From the NCBI GenBank assembly GCA_019925095.2, contig CM034414.1, forward strand, positions 4,876,001 through 4,940,000: DNA of 64,000 nucleotides, read 5' to 3'. The notes under the pieces were generated by a model. That model made no database searches. It had not been told where the DNA came from and was given only the letters and a program-made list of their open reading frames with translations. The stretch comes from Dendrolimus kikuchii (Eukaryota > Arthropoda > Insecta > Lepidoptera > Lasiocampidae). Positions 22,935 to 33,642 of the stretch are shown piece by piece (within the stretch, counting starts at the first letter, position 1; each line of letters starts with the position of its first letter). Position numbers and translations under genes: made by a program.

Positions 22935-23673
22935 AGATCCCAGTTACCCCAGACTTACGTGATTTTAGGAAAGATGAAATTTTTAAGATCGGTAGTTTAA
23001 CATAAACTTAGAAAGGAATGGATACTCGCTAAGCTGAAAGCGGGGCCGTTTTACAGGTAGCAGGAATCAAAGGTGAAAAAAAAACCATGCTAACTTACGT
23101 CTAAGTAGCAAGGCTAGTTTTTACATATCTACATACACACATATTGTCACGCCTGTTTTCCATTGGGGTAGGCAGAGACGATGGATCTCCACTTGCTACG
23201 ATCCTGATAAACACTTTTCGCTTCATCAACTTTCAGTAATCTTTTCATACATACATGCTTATTTAAATTACTTTTTATCTGATCATGGTGAGTACGTCTC
23301 GTTGTCTGGCTCATTGGAAAATACTTTAAAATATTATACTTGATAATATATATAAAATTCAGCCTTCCTAAAATGACATAAGTTGCCACACTTTTTTTTT
23401 AAGTGTCTGTCTAAAGTTATGGCCCACAGGAAGTGTCTGGCAACTATATATATTTGTTTATAACAATATCATATATGACATATGTAAAAACTAGCTTTGC
23501 TACTTAGACGTAAGTTAGCGTGGTTTTTTTCCACCTTTGATACCTGCTACCTGTAAATCGGCCCCGCTTTCAGCTTAGCGAGTATCCATTCCTTTCTAAG
23601 TTTATGTTAAACTACCAATCCTAAACGTTTTCATCTTTCCTAAAATCACGTAAGTCTGGGGTAACTGGGATCT
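22935..23673. repeat. 194-bp inverted repeat around a LINE tail
   Basis: Arms 22935-23128 and 23480-23673 match in inverse orientation over essentially their whole length, from AGATCCCAGTTACCCC outward to TAGTTTTTACATAT inward, with few differences. The 351-base centre contains LINE family 2 tail. It could be a fold-back DNA transposon or a local inverted duplication. No transposase coding is present. Confidence 0.8.
23129..23312 (-). mobile_element. RTE-like LINE family 2 tail
   Basis: Minus-strand reading gives KHVCMKRLLKVDEAKSVYQ then WRSIVSAYPNGKQA. Lies in the loop of the long inverted repeat. Confidence 0.75.
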
Positions 23674-23891
23674 CACTCTAAGTGGTCTTTGTGTTTATTC
23701 GTTACAATCATACAAAAACACAAAACAAATTATAACCAAAGAAATTATAAGTCTAATTTAGTAACATAATCTGGATTGGAATTGGAAACAGGTGCATATA
23801 GACAAAACATAAAAACAAATACATAAACATGTAGGCTACTATCTAATTACTTCTAATGTTAACCAGAAAAAGTATTTAAGAAGTTTTAATA

Positions 23892-24417
23892 CATACATAC
23901 ATAACTTCACGCCAGTTCCCTTGCGGGGTAGGCACGGACAACAGAGCGCCATTTAGGCTTATTCTTACACACCTCACTTGCTTCTTTGACATTCATAACT
24001 CTTGTCATGCACGCTCGTCTGTTCTTAAGGCTCCTGACATCACCTTCTGCTAGTACACGATCAATTTGATCATGGAAGGTGTGTCGTGGCCTTCCACGAC
24101 TTCTACATCCATCCACTTTTGCATTGTATATCTGTTTAGTCATTCTTTCATCATACCCGAACTACCGGAGCATTCCTTTCCTTACCTTCACCCCGACACT
24201 CTCTTTCAGACCAACTCTCTTTCTTACTTCGGTAATTCGAACGCGGTCCGCAAGCGTTACTCCGCAGATTTTGCGCAGTGCTCGCATCTCGACCGCGTTT
24301 ACTCTACTTTCATGCTCTCTCTTCCATACCCAACTCTCGCTTTCATACGAGAGCGTAGGTACCAGCACCGCGTTGTGTACGGCGAGCTGGGCCTTCTGGC
24401 TGAGGTTCTTAGCGCCT
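23892..24417 (-). mobile_element. RTE-like LINE 3' end, copy 5
   Basis: One of the two longest copies (526 bp), reaching the region coding for the first conserved block (AVLVPTLSYESESW). A 13-bp duplication AGAAGTTTTAATA flanks it at 23879-23891 and 24418-24430. A short deletion removes the HVERM codons. Confidence 0.9.
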
Positions 24418-24430
24418 AGAAGTTTTAATA

Positions 24431-24776
24431 ATTTACAATATTAACAAAGTACACTTTCAGTAGGACTCTCGTAGCAGTCGCCTATAAATAGTGTTCTACT
24501 AGTAACCTGAAAACGTCTTTTAGCTCATCCTACTTGTACTTACAACGACACGTAAACTAAACAATGTCAAAGAACAGAAATGTCGTAAGGTCTACCACAC
24601 AAACTTTAACGTGTCAGTAATTTGCTTTCACGAATGCTTGTTGGCTCTTAAATATAGGCATTTAGTTCTTGTTTAATCTAAACAATACTTGAAGAGAGTA
24701 GGATGACAATATTTTGAGGATTTCTGTGCAATTTTTTTATTTTATTGTCTGGTCCTATTACATAATAGTAGATAAA
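24431..24776. other. No gene seen
   Basis: AT-rich spacer without supported features. Confidence 0.4.
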
Positions 24777-24789
24777 TACTAATCTATCT

Positions 24790-25163
24790 GGATGGATGGA
24801 GACCGGGATAATGGGGATGAGATAGGAGGATCAGACAGGATATGGAATTGATACGGATGGAATAAGAATGCAAGTCGTGGTAGCGTAATGGCTAGCGCAC
24901 GCGTCCCAAACTCAAATGGCGCGGATTCGATCTTGGTAGGAACGCATGCACCACTTAGACAGTTTTCTGACCTAATGTGCATATTGTTACAATTACCACG
25001 TGCTAACAACGGTGAAGGAAAACATCGTGATGCAACCTTTACATCGAGATAACCGATGTGTCAAACCTGCCAAGCATTCTTGGACAAGCGTGACGGGTAT
25101 ACTGTCCGTTTCGTCTATAGTGGGGCCCGAGCCCAGCAGTGGGACAGTTGGGCTGTTATTATA
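24790..25163 (+). repeat. tRNA-derived SINE family D with target-site duplication
   Basis: The tRNA-like head (GTGGTAGCGTAATGGCTAGCG, B-box-like GGATTCGATCTT at about 24923) is followed by the family body and an end at GTTGGGCTGTTATTATA. A 13-bp duplication TACTAATCTATCT flanks it (24777-24789, 25164-25176); its right copy contains the 5' end of the next Helitron. The ~85 bases before the head (GGATGGATGGAGACCGGG...) lie inside the duplication, so they were co-inserted. Confidence 0.8.
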
Positions 25164-25169
25164 TACTAA

Positions 25170-25435
25170 TCTATCTACATAAATAAAAATGAATCGTAGA
25201 AATGTATGTACGCGCATAAATTGTGAACGACTTTACCGATTTTGATGACATTTTTTGTGTTTGTTTGAGTGGGGGGTCCCCGGATGGCTTAGATTCACAA
25301 TTGAAACTAGTAGTTGGAGATGGGTTTAGATTCTAGGAGCCTCCTAATCTCCCGTACCGATTTAGATATTTTTTTATGTGTTGGAGTAGGAGGCACTAGA
25401 ATCGGGTCCTAGATTTTTATTTTCGGGAACGCTAG
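25170..25435 (+). mobile_element. Non-autonomous Helitron
   Basis: Starts TCTATCTACATAAATAAAAA after A and ends GGGAACGCTAG before T. Interior phrases match 7948-8308 and 41624-42225. Confidence 0.75.
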
Positions 25436-25876
25436 TATTCTAACATAATTGATATACAAAGACAGTGCATATGTATCCTCAAGGTAAGATAGTTACGTTT
25501 GTATTACGAGTACATAAATCAAAAATTAAGCATTAGAAGAACACCGACACCTAATACATTTCAGGTTTCTGCCGAGTTTTAGGTGTCAACGCCCTCCCAA
25601 ATTAGTCTTAGTGCAAATCTTACTGTCTTAACGATCGTTTACTTTTACACGTTTTTACTGAATGAATTATTACATTGTGCAACGGACCACTCTGATACTA
25701 TAATTATGATATACATATGTCGTAAAACCACATTATGTAATGTTATAGACAAATATTCTTTGTGAAGAATTCCAATTCAATCATTACTTCAATAAAAAAT
25801 GTGGAATTGAGAGCACAGTCTTTTCTTTTTTGTTTTTCAATTTCGATGGAAAGAATACATTTTCAAATATAAAAAA
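25436..25876. other. No gene seen
   Basis: The 60-codon ORF at 25583-25765 has no recognisable feature. Confidence 0.4.
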
Positions 25877-26070
25877 CTAGTGGCCCGGCGCGGTTTCACC
25901 CGCGCTCTGTCCCGCTCCCGTGGTATATAGCGTCATGTTATATTGCCTATGACACTCCCTGTTAACGTAGCTTTCTAACAGTAAAAGAATTTTTAAAATC
26001 GGTTTAATAGATCCAGAGATTACCCCCTACAACGTCACAAACTTTACCTCTTTGTAATATTAGTATATAT
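25877..26070 (-). mobile_element. Non-autonomous Helitron (Lep1-like), short
   Basis: Plus strand begins CTAGTGGCCCGGCGCGG and closes near TTTGTAATATTAGTATATA; the reverse complement therefore has a TACTAATATTACAAAG start and CTAG end. Carries the phrase TTTTTAAAATCGGTTTAATA. Confidence 0.7.
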
Positions 26071-26094
26071 AAACGAACTTAATAGTTAAGAAAC

Positions 26095-26335
26095 GTTTCA
26101 CATGTGACTTTTTAACTGTTTACTGCTTGTTTGTTATTTAATTGTGTTTCTTAGATTATAGAGTATTTTCAAAGACAAATGAAACTGAAAGAGCAGTTAA
26201 AAAGTTATTTATCATATAAAACTTTGTTGAATATACAAGATTATTAGATTATCTTTGGTACAATAATCATGTCTCGTTTCTGTACAAATTGAAGATGGAA
26301 ATGAACACGTCTACTAATAACGGCGTAAGGTAATC
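26095..26335. repeat. Interspersed repeat J, copy 1
   Basis: Shares CATGTGACTTTTTAACTG, GTGTTTCTTAGATTAT and GAGTA.TTTCAA with 34450-34750. Short internal inverted repeats (TTTTTAACTG and CAGTTAAAAA) are present. Confidence 0.55.
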
Positions 26336-26871
26336 AATAACGTAATCTTGTATTTTTCAGAATTTAATTGTAGTGTGAATAGAATAAGTTAGAATATATA
26401 TTTATTGCGTAATGCATGTACAAAGTTGTTACGGTTTTTACAGTATCAATGCATTCGGCCCATAGTTGGGCGTGCTAAATTAACATTACAATATTGATTT
26501 ATAAACATTTTATTTACAATCAATCAATTAATCAATACAATTAAAATTGAAAATGAATAATAATCATCTATAATTAATCTAAATAATAAAATGTCTACCA
26601 TTACAGCCTGTCAAATATATTTATGTCAATTCATATTGTTTTATCGTCCATAAACACGCCCATACACTGTGTGTGTGTTTGTGCGTGCTTGCGTGCGTGC
26701 GTGTGTGTTCGTGTGTTGTTTGTTTATTTATTGTGACTATATAGATACAACATATAAAAATAAAAATTGTATATACATATTTTTACGGATCGAATATTTT
26801 TTTTATAATTATAAATAAATATGATAGTACCTAAATTTTTATATATAATATATAATCATATAATCGGCAGA
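26336..26871. other. AT-rich, (GT)n tract
   Basis: A degenerate (GTGT/GTGC)n run occupies about 26668-26720. No gene is seen. Confidence 0.5.
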
Positions 26872-27094
26872 CAAACACACACATTGTATATTCCCAAATT
26901 AAGCAAGTTACGCTTGTGTTATGGGTAATATACAACGGACTACTCTGGGGCCGATCCCAGACACCCAGACCATAGTAAATAACGGAGAAAATACGTTTCA
27001 GAAATTTACTATACCAGGAATCGAACCCGGAGCCTTTACGGTGCAGTGAGGTAGGCCGGCAAAGGCTTAGCCCGCTCAACCACAGAGGCCGTCA
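26872..27094 (-). repeat. tRNA-derived SINE family C
   Basis: Complete copy; the B box reads GGGTTCGATTCC on the minus strand, as in the 16.8-kb copy. Confidence 0.85.
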
Positions 27095-27102
27095 TAATTA
27101 TA

Positions 27103-27140
27103 ACATTTGAGAAATTATATTCATAATTTCTCAAATGTTG
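27103..27140. repeat. Perfect 17-bp hairpin
   Basis: AACATTTGAGAAATTAT at 27103 is exactly inverted at 27124-27140 with a 4-nt loop. It sits 8 bases past the SINE head. Confidence 0.85.
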
Positions 27141-28728
27141 GTCACATTACTTTTAACTTAAACTGTCAGTTTTATGACTCAGAACAATAAATAGCCTTTT
27201 GGTCACTGCTGTGAGTTTTATGACCATAAGACTACTAGCATATCACAATGTAGAGTCGCGGTATGAAAATGTTCGTCACCTTAAAGTCGACTTTTGCTTG
27301 CGCGAGTACAAGAAACACTACTGTCAACGTTTTAATAAATGTTACGTTTATAAAATATAAAAACATGAAAAAAGAAAATTAGAATCTTGACAATGACAGA
27401 CACTGAGATTAACAATAAGAAACAAAAAGGATATAATCACTAAGCTTATAAATATTAAAACCAATAAAGATGTTTTTTTTAACAACTACGGTCTTAGTTC
27501 CGTACCCTTTTTTACAATTAAATTTAAGAAGTTAGGAAGTTGTACACGCTTATTTGTTACTTTGTTATTGTGTGTGACATTTAATGAATGCATGTTTGTG
27601 TTGTGGTGTACCTTAAGAATAACTTATTATATTAATTTATTTTAATTTTAGTACTAAACTTATACGAATGTAGAGTGTATCTGTTACATGCTGGTGTTGT
27701 GAGGAAGTGCATGTGCAGTGTGTGCCTTATGTCTATACCTATATATATTGTCCTAACTAGTGCCATGTGTGTTATTTTTTACTTTCTGTGTCTGGGTTAT
27801 TAATTTTTAGGCTCTTTGTGTGTTTTGGTTTATTTGTAAAGTGTACGTATAATGCAATGCGGTGGTGATTCTATTATTGAGGTAATAGTGACAAATAGTT
27901 AAATAAATTTACAAATATTTATAACATAAAATTCATATACAACCAATATTAAGCATACATATTATAAATTTAACGATATATATTATTATATTAATTTATT
28001 TTTATTTTAATACTAAACTTATACTAATGTAGAGTGTATCTGTTATATACTGGTGTTGTGAGGAAACTCATATGCATATAAAGATGTTTTACATCTGTAA
28101 TCTCTAAACAATTTTGTTTAGACAAGATAGAAAATTAAATAACTTTGATCTTTGTAATTTTAAACTTTATTGTCAAATGGTTAAACACAATTTTATGTGG
28201 AACAGTCTGTTCTGTAACTTAGTTTGAAAAGGTAATGTGCTCGCGGACGTTAAATGAATCAACTTGAAAACTGGCGAGCCTTTTCATACCACGACTGTAT
28301 ATACATTGAGGGGAAACGAAGGAATACAAAGCGCCTAACCAACATACATATCCTTTTTAACGCGAGCAAAGCCGCTAAGCAATGCTAGTGACTAAATAAG
28401 TACAGACTTTCACAAAACATTAAACAACAGTTATATTTTGGGTAAGTACAATTTTTATTTTAGTCATATAAAATCAAAAAGGAAATTTTTATTTCACCCC
28501 ATTCAATCCTTTTCAACCCTACTTTCTCAAAGTCCGAGACAATATGACATAATAAAAATCAATTTGTCCGTTCATCCGAAACCGTTACGTAAAGGGTAGA
28601 TCTTTGTTTCTCTAAACTGTTCTTTTATTGCGTGCAATCGTGACTAGCCTTTTGCCACTAGCGGCTTTCTTTGGATATATTACTCACTCCTTAATTACTT
28701 TTGTGTTTTGAAGTCCTTTCTCCCTGTA
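27141..28728. other. Repeat debris with a local direct repeat
   Basis: 27470-27615 is a diverged inverse relative of the inner part of the Helitron at 15291-15897 (TTCCGTACCCTTTTTTAC). 27620-27715 and 27977-28072 are direct repeats of each other (AATGTAGAGTGTATCTGTTA, CTGGTGTTGTGAGGAA). No ORF is supported. Confidence 0.5.
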
Positions 28729-28770
28729 TCTATATATTAATACGTGAAGCAATAACTTTGTACCCCTTTA

Positions 28771-28973
28771 AGCGCAGTTAGCCCAATAGTTTACCAAGCG
28801 CAATAGTAAATAGGAGCTACAGGGTTCGAATCCTCGGTCTGTAACGTTTCTTTCCGGGCTGAACGCCTCCGCTCCCACGGAGTCAGGAAGCCCCCAAAGT
28901 CCGGTATCGCTGAAACAGCCATCTGCGGCTATTCAGCTGGGCCCAGCTCAAAAAAAGAAAAAAAAACTTTTTT
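28771..28973 (+). repeat. tRNA-derived SINE (third type)
   Basis: A B box, GGGTTCGAATCC, lies at 28822-28833, followed by a GC-rich body and an A-rich end (AAAAAAAGAAAAAAAAAC). It interrupts the Helitron-like element between ACTTTGTACCCC and CCCCTTATTACG. Confidence 0.65.
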
Positions 28974-29133
28974 CCCCTTATTACGAAAATTGCGCGGAGG
29001 GAGGAGTATGAAATTTTGCACACTTATAATTTATATAGAGAAGAAGCGACGAATGCTAATATTTTATTTAAATTATGCATAAAAAGTACATTAAATCAAT
29101 AAAAAAAAATATTACACACACTACCATGTATTT

Positions 29134-29716
29134 AAGAATAAGCCTGAATGGCGCTCTGTTGTTCGTGCCTATCCCGCAAGGGAACTGGCGTGAAGTTATG
29201 TATGTATGTATGTATGTTATAATAGAGCTATGAATGTCAAAGAAGCAAGCGAGGTGTGTAAGAATAAGCCTGAATGGCGCTCGGTTGTTCGTGCCTATCC
29301 CGCAAGGGAACTGGCGTGAAGTTATGTATGTATGTATGTATGTTATAATAGAGCTATGAATGTCAAAGAAGCAAGCGAGGTGTGTAAGAATAAGCCTGAA
29401 TGGCGCTCTGTTGTTCGTGCCTATCCCGCAAGGGAACTGGCGTGAAGTTATGTATGTATGTATGTATGTTATAATAGAGCTATGAATGTCAAAGAAGCAA
29501 GCGAGGTGTGTAAGAATAAGCCTGAATGGCGCTCTGTTGTTCGTGCCTATCCCGCAAGGGAACTGGCGTGAAGTTATGTATGTATGTATGTATGTTATAA
29601 TAGAGCTATGAATGTCAAAGAAGCAAGCGAGGTGTGTAAGAATAAGCCTGAATGGCGCTCTGTTGTTCGTGCCTATCCCGCAAAGGAACTGGCGTGAAGT
29701 TATGTATGTATGTATG
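29134..29716 (+). repeat. 126-bp tandem array derived from RTE-like LINE tail, 5 copies (copy 6)
   Basis: The unit contains the family's last coding block (CKNKPEWRSVVRAYPARELA-like), the stop, the (TATG)n tail and GTTATAATAGAGC, then begins again. The AGCC landmark falls at 29141, 29267, 29393, 29519 and 29645: exactly 126 bp each time. Copies are nearly identical. A 12-bp duplication, TACCATGTATTT, flanks the whole array (29122-29133, 29717-29728). Since 126 is divisible by three, a 221-codon antisense frame stays open through it by chance. Confidence 0.92.
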
Positions 29717-29837
29717 TACCATGTATTTGACACACAAACGCATATATACTTTTTTGTTTATTGTTCAAGTCAAATTAACAGTGTCTTGGCGAAATCTGTG
29801 ACTATAGGAGTATAGTTTTTGACATTAATCATTATGG

Positions 29838-30180
29838 TCGTTTGTAATATTTGTTTGTTTGAAAGTTTGAAGTGAAAACTCTAGGCACGTTAGGCGCTTT
29901 TGGTATGGGAGGAAGCACTGAACTCGAGTGACCGTCACGCTTAGATATGATGTTTATCACTAACTACTACTTCGCGGAATTCTAATTTTAAAAGTAGGCT
30001 AAGTGACTCCTTGTAGCATCAGATATCTGCCAGTGAAAGTTCCATCAAAATCGGTCCAGCCGTTTCAGAGATTAGCCGAAACAAATAGACAGACAGACGA
30101 AAGTTTTAACAATTGATTTTTTTATATAAATACCTACTGTATATACTTTCATGTGCATTTAGCAAGAAGTTGTTATTTTG
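29838..30180. other. Helitron-like debris, no gene
   Basis: Contains CAAAATCGGTCCAGCCGTTT and AGACAGACAGACG, phrases common in lepidopteran non-autonomous elements; no clear ends. Confidence 0.4.
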
Positions 30181-30192
30181 ACATTACAAATA

Positions 30193-30411
30193 CATACATA
30201 CATACATAAATACATAACTTCACGCCAGCTCCCTTGCGGGGTAGGCACGAACAACAGAGTGCCATTTAGGCTTATTCTTACACACCTCACTTGCCTCTTT
30301 GACATTCATAACTCTTGTCATGCACACTCGTCTGTTCTTAAGGCTCCTTCCTGACATCACCTTCTGCTAGTACACGATCAATTCATTCATTATTTCATTT
30401 CACATTACAAA
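30193..30411 (-). mobile_element. RTE-like LINE 3' end, copy 7
   Basis: Tail with (CATA)n, ending at GTACACGATCAATT plus ~28 bases of T/A-rich filler at the 5' junction. The duplication ACATTACAAATA flanks it (30181-30192, 30412-30423). Confidence 0.83.
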
Positions 30412-30461
30412 TATATACTTCAATTTTATTTATTTGTATGTAGGTATGTATGTATGTATAG

Positions 30462-30613
30462 AAGATGTACAGATAAACAGCATTACTAGGAAGTATGCGG
30501 AAGCCCACAAGCAGCTTCATCATCGTGTTAAAGTCAAGGCGATCCAGCTCCTCGACAATAAGGACATAATAAGAAGGTTCAAAAGGACAAAACCGTTTGA
30601 ACTAGTGCCATAA
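30462..30613 (+). pseudogene. Jockey-type LINE protein C-terminus
   Basis: Open from 30462 to a TAA at 30613, reading YAEAHKQLHHRV, KAIQLLDN and IIRRFKRTKPFELVP. This is the usual last stretch of Jockey-clade reverse transcriptase proteins (RRL+R..PF+L). No other part of the element is present and a (TATG)n run precedes it. Confidence 0.6.
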
Positions 30614-30690
30614 ACAAAACCAGTGTAGTGCTTGCTATAATAAAGAACATCTTTCCTATAGCAAGTATATTCAGGCACGGATATTCTTCT

Positions 30691-30932
30691 CATCCGTGTA
30701 GGAACAGAGAAATAATAATACCATTTCCTGCGGCCGGGCGGCTTGTCGTAAGAGGCGACTAAACAACCCACAGATTTCTTAATTTCAAATCCACGTGATT
30801 TTAAGACTTATTATTGAAGTGAATACTTGTTTAGGCCCGTTTTCACAAGTGTATTTTCACAGTTTTTCACACACATTTTTTCACAGTTGGGCCGTCAACC
30901 TATCCACTGTGCTTCAGCAATAAAAAAAAGGG
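30691..30932 (+). repeat. SINE-like family B, centre replaced
   Basis: The 5' part (30691-30774) and the 3' part (30884-30932, ending AATAAAAAAAAG) match the family; about 110 unrelated bases rich in TTTTTCACA lie between, replacing about 200. Confidence 0.65.
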
Positions 30933-31255
30933 ATGGAGGGGGCAAAAAATGAAAAGAATAAGTCACGTAGTATGGATACGTTCCCTTATGTTTATGGGAA
31001 GTTATTTGATTTATTTGTGTCAAAGACGATATAGCCATGACTAACCTAGCCTTCAAAGACAAAACAACAATAAGCTAGGAGAATACTTGGCACGTTCATA
31101 TCAAGTAAACAAATATTATTACTATGCTAAAAGTACTAAAAGTTTGTGAGCTACATATAAAGCTAGAGCTACAACAGGGGAAAATATTACAACACAAAAA
31201 TAATCAGAATATAATATAATAAATACTAGAAATATAATAAAAATAGATATAGATA
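30933..31255. other. No gene seen
   Basis: AT-rich spacer. Confidence 0.4.
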
Positions 31256-31562
31256 TGATATTGTATATAGTTATGTATTTATTATGTTTAAATAGTTGCA
31301 TTTTATCACCATATATTGTATATGTATATAACTTATGTGTATATGTATGTATAGTATAGTTATATATTTATTATTAAAATGTAAGTAATCGTACAATAAT
31401 TATATATATATTATATTGTATATAGTTATATATTTATTATGTTTAAATAGTTGCATTTTATCACCATATCTTGTATATGAATAACTTATGTGTATTTGTA
31501 TATATAGTATAGTTATATATTTATGATTAAAATGTAAGTAATCGTACAATAATTATATGTAT
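31256..31562. repeat. Tandem duplication, ~154 bp
   Basis: ATTGTATATAGTTA starts at 31260 and 31415, and GTAAGTAATCGTACAATAAT at 31381 and 31534, so two AT-rich copies lie head to tail. They differ by a few substitutions and small indels. Confidence 0.85.
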
Positions 31563-31679
31563 ATCACCATCGCCACTCCTAATCAGCAATATTCTTGCCA
31601 CGGGTTGTCTGGAAGAGATCGACATGTGAAAAAATCAGGAAGTTAATTCTGATCAGGAGATTCCGTAAATATATTTAAA
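31563..31679. other. Retroelement trailer trace
   Basis: GCCACGGGTTGTCTGGAAGAG at about 31597 matches the block at 17162. Probably a LINE 3' trailer. Confidence 0.4.
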
Positions 31680-31915
31680 AAAATTTGCCTGTCTGTTAGA
31701 GAGCATCACATGAAAACAACTAAACATATTTAAATGAAACTCGACGCAGAGCTAGCTTATATCCCGGATCGCAACTAAGGATACTTTCCAACCCGATGAA
31801 TGACGTCATTTCCATGGAATAGTGAATAGACGGATCAGCTAAAAAGGTGGCACTGCGATCGTGTTTTTTGGCACCATCGCAGCAATTTACTAACAAATAC
31901 CTTCGTTGTCGTAGG
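31680..31915 (+). repeat. Interspersed repeat K, copy 1
   Basis: Shares ATTTAAATGAAACTCGAC, AACTAAGGATACTTT and the end GCACCATCGCAGCA-like region with 51595-51800. No coding content. Confidence 0.6.
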
Positions 31916-32350
31916 CAACATGTCGTTCATTTTATTACTTCAAATCAGGTTTGTTTTGCCGCATTTATATGTTTTGCTGTTTCTAGACTATATGGACTTA
32001 TTTTCTTTGTTACTGTAGTGAATTGATCAAGAAACACTCAAACTTTAGTTTTAAAAATTGCAAAATATAACATCCTTTAAAAAAATACGTTAATATACCT
32101 AAATCTCATTACAAATCACCATTCAGAGTTCATATATTTTTTTTAAGTTTACCGTTCATATAATTTAGTTCCTTTATCTGATATTGCGTCGATACAAAAA
32201 TTGATCAACATGCTTATAATGTTCTCAAGTTTCTGTTTCTAACCAGATCTTTAGTCATCCTTGTGCTAGACTTGATCACACTGTATACATCTATGAACTT
32301 TCGTTTTAACTAAATACTAATTTATTGCATTTTAATGAATAATACGTTTT
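31916..32350. other. No gene seen
   Basis: AT-rich spacer. Confidence 0.4.
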
Positions 32351-32359
32351 TATCATGGA

Positions 32360-32495
32360 GACGAGCGTGCATGACAAGAGTTATGAACGTCAAAGAAGCA
32401 AGTGAGGTGTGTAAGAATAAGCTTGAATGGCGCTCTGTTGTTCGTGCCTACCCCGCTAGGGAACTGGCGTGAAGTTATGTATGTATGTGTGTATG
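32360..32495 (+). mobile_element. RTE-like LINE 3' end, copy 8 (short)
   Basis: Only the last ~110 bases of coding (from RACMTRVMNVKEA) and the (TATG)n tail. The duplication TATCATGGA flanks it (32351-32359, 32496-32504). Confidence 0.85.
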
Positions 32496-32504
32496 TATCA
32501 TGGA

Positions 32505-33535
32505 AACGCGAACAAAGTTTTGCGAGCAGATGCTAATTTAAAATACGCATAATAAATATAGTGTTTTCGGTGGAATAGTTGAATGTGCCACTGGCCTTAC
32601 GCCGCTTGGCTATCAATTAAGCAAACAAACAATCACGCCGGTTTTATGTTACTAATGCATTGTGAAATTTCAAACAAACCCGCCGATGGGGCGATTTAGT
32701 GTTTCTATGCGAAGTTTATAGATAGATATTTTCTTTTGATGAGGTGAATTCTTTTGCGGACAACCCACTGCTGGGGGACATGCAGTGGTATAGTCTGGGA
32801 CTCGCCGGATGCTTTTGCCAGAATATCAATGGTAGAGCAATACTGGAATCATTATCTTGATTTGAACACTTGAATTGAACAGCTCTTATGGCCGGCTCGA
32901 CCAGTGTGATACCACGCTCTCACAGAATATAGGCGTGAAGCACTTAGCTTTGAGCTAATCGTGATCTATACGACGAGTAAGAGATCCAATGACTAGTATC
33001 CTACTTGATTTTTGGATAAATATACTTTATAGTTTTGCATAAAAATAAAGCATGTGAAAATAATCTATTTCCAATGTTTATTTGATGCGTAAAATGAAAC
33101 ACTTATATGGAACTGTTTTATCGATACTTCTAAGTTGAAACAGAACGAAGTCGTGTACAATTTTAAAAAAAACTCGAGATAGTTTATCCAGTATGCTTAA
33201 TAATAATTAAAAATAAAAAACCAAAAAATAATATTTAAATTATTGAACGAAATGTTAGATGTCATTGTCAATGTGACAAATAGATAAGTCATCAATTTTA
33301 AAGAGATAAATCAATAATTTTATTCCAAATACATACTTTATTTTTTCCCCACTTAAAAAATATGATATCGCAATGACCCACTACTACTTCTCTATTCCAT
33401 CCCTCCCTCTATTCCGTCTAGCCCATCTTCTATATCTCATTCCTCCTGTCTGATCTCTTTTGCCATCTTTTATTTCAGCCATCCTATCCCATCCCTCCCT
33501 AAAGGCTGGCATTCTGGCAACGTGTTGGCTACGTT
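32505..33535. other. No gene seen
   Basis: AT-rich. A C/T-rich block at 33380-33500 (CCATCCCTCCCT repeated) is antisense to a similar G/A-rich block at 24790-24860. Confidence 0.4.
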
Positions 33536-33610
33536 CCTGGTATTGCAAAGACCAGTGAATATAACCACTTTCCATTAGATGAGTCGTCTGCTTGTTTAGC
33601 AGCTTCACAA
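33536..33610 (+). repeat. SINE-like family B fragment
   Basis: Last part of the family (CCACTTTCCATTAGATG, GTCTGCTTGTTTAGCAG); no 5' half. Confidence 0.5.
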
Positions 33611-33642
33611 TTTAAGAATACGTATAGATATATACGTATAGA

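Larger units (their letters stand above)
28729..29837 (+). mobile_element. Helitron-like element with nested SINE and LINE array
   Basis: Begins TCTATATATTAATACGTGAAG after an A and aligns with the reverse complement of 35450-36098 on both sides of its insertions. The right side runs through GACACACAAACGCATATATA and CTTGGCGAAATCTGTGACTA, then loses similarity near 29837, so its 3' end is missing. It hosts a tRNA-like SINE (28771-28973) and the 126-bp array (29134-29716). Confidence 0.65.

Noticed and set aside
29068..29733. 221-codon minus-strand ORF with five 42-residue repeats
   Set aside because: It is the antisense of a LINE tail array whose 126-bp unit is a multiple of three. The open frame is automatic and the sense strand matches a known retrotransposon protein end.
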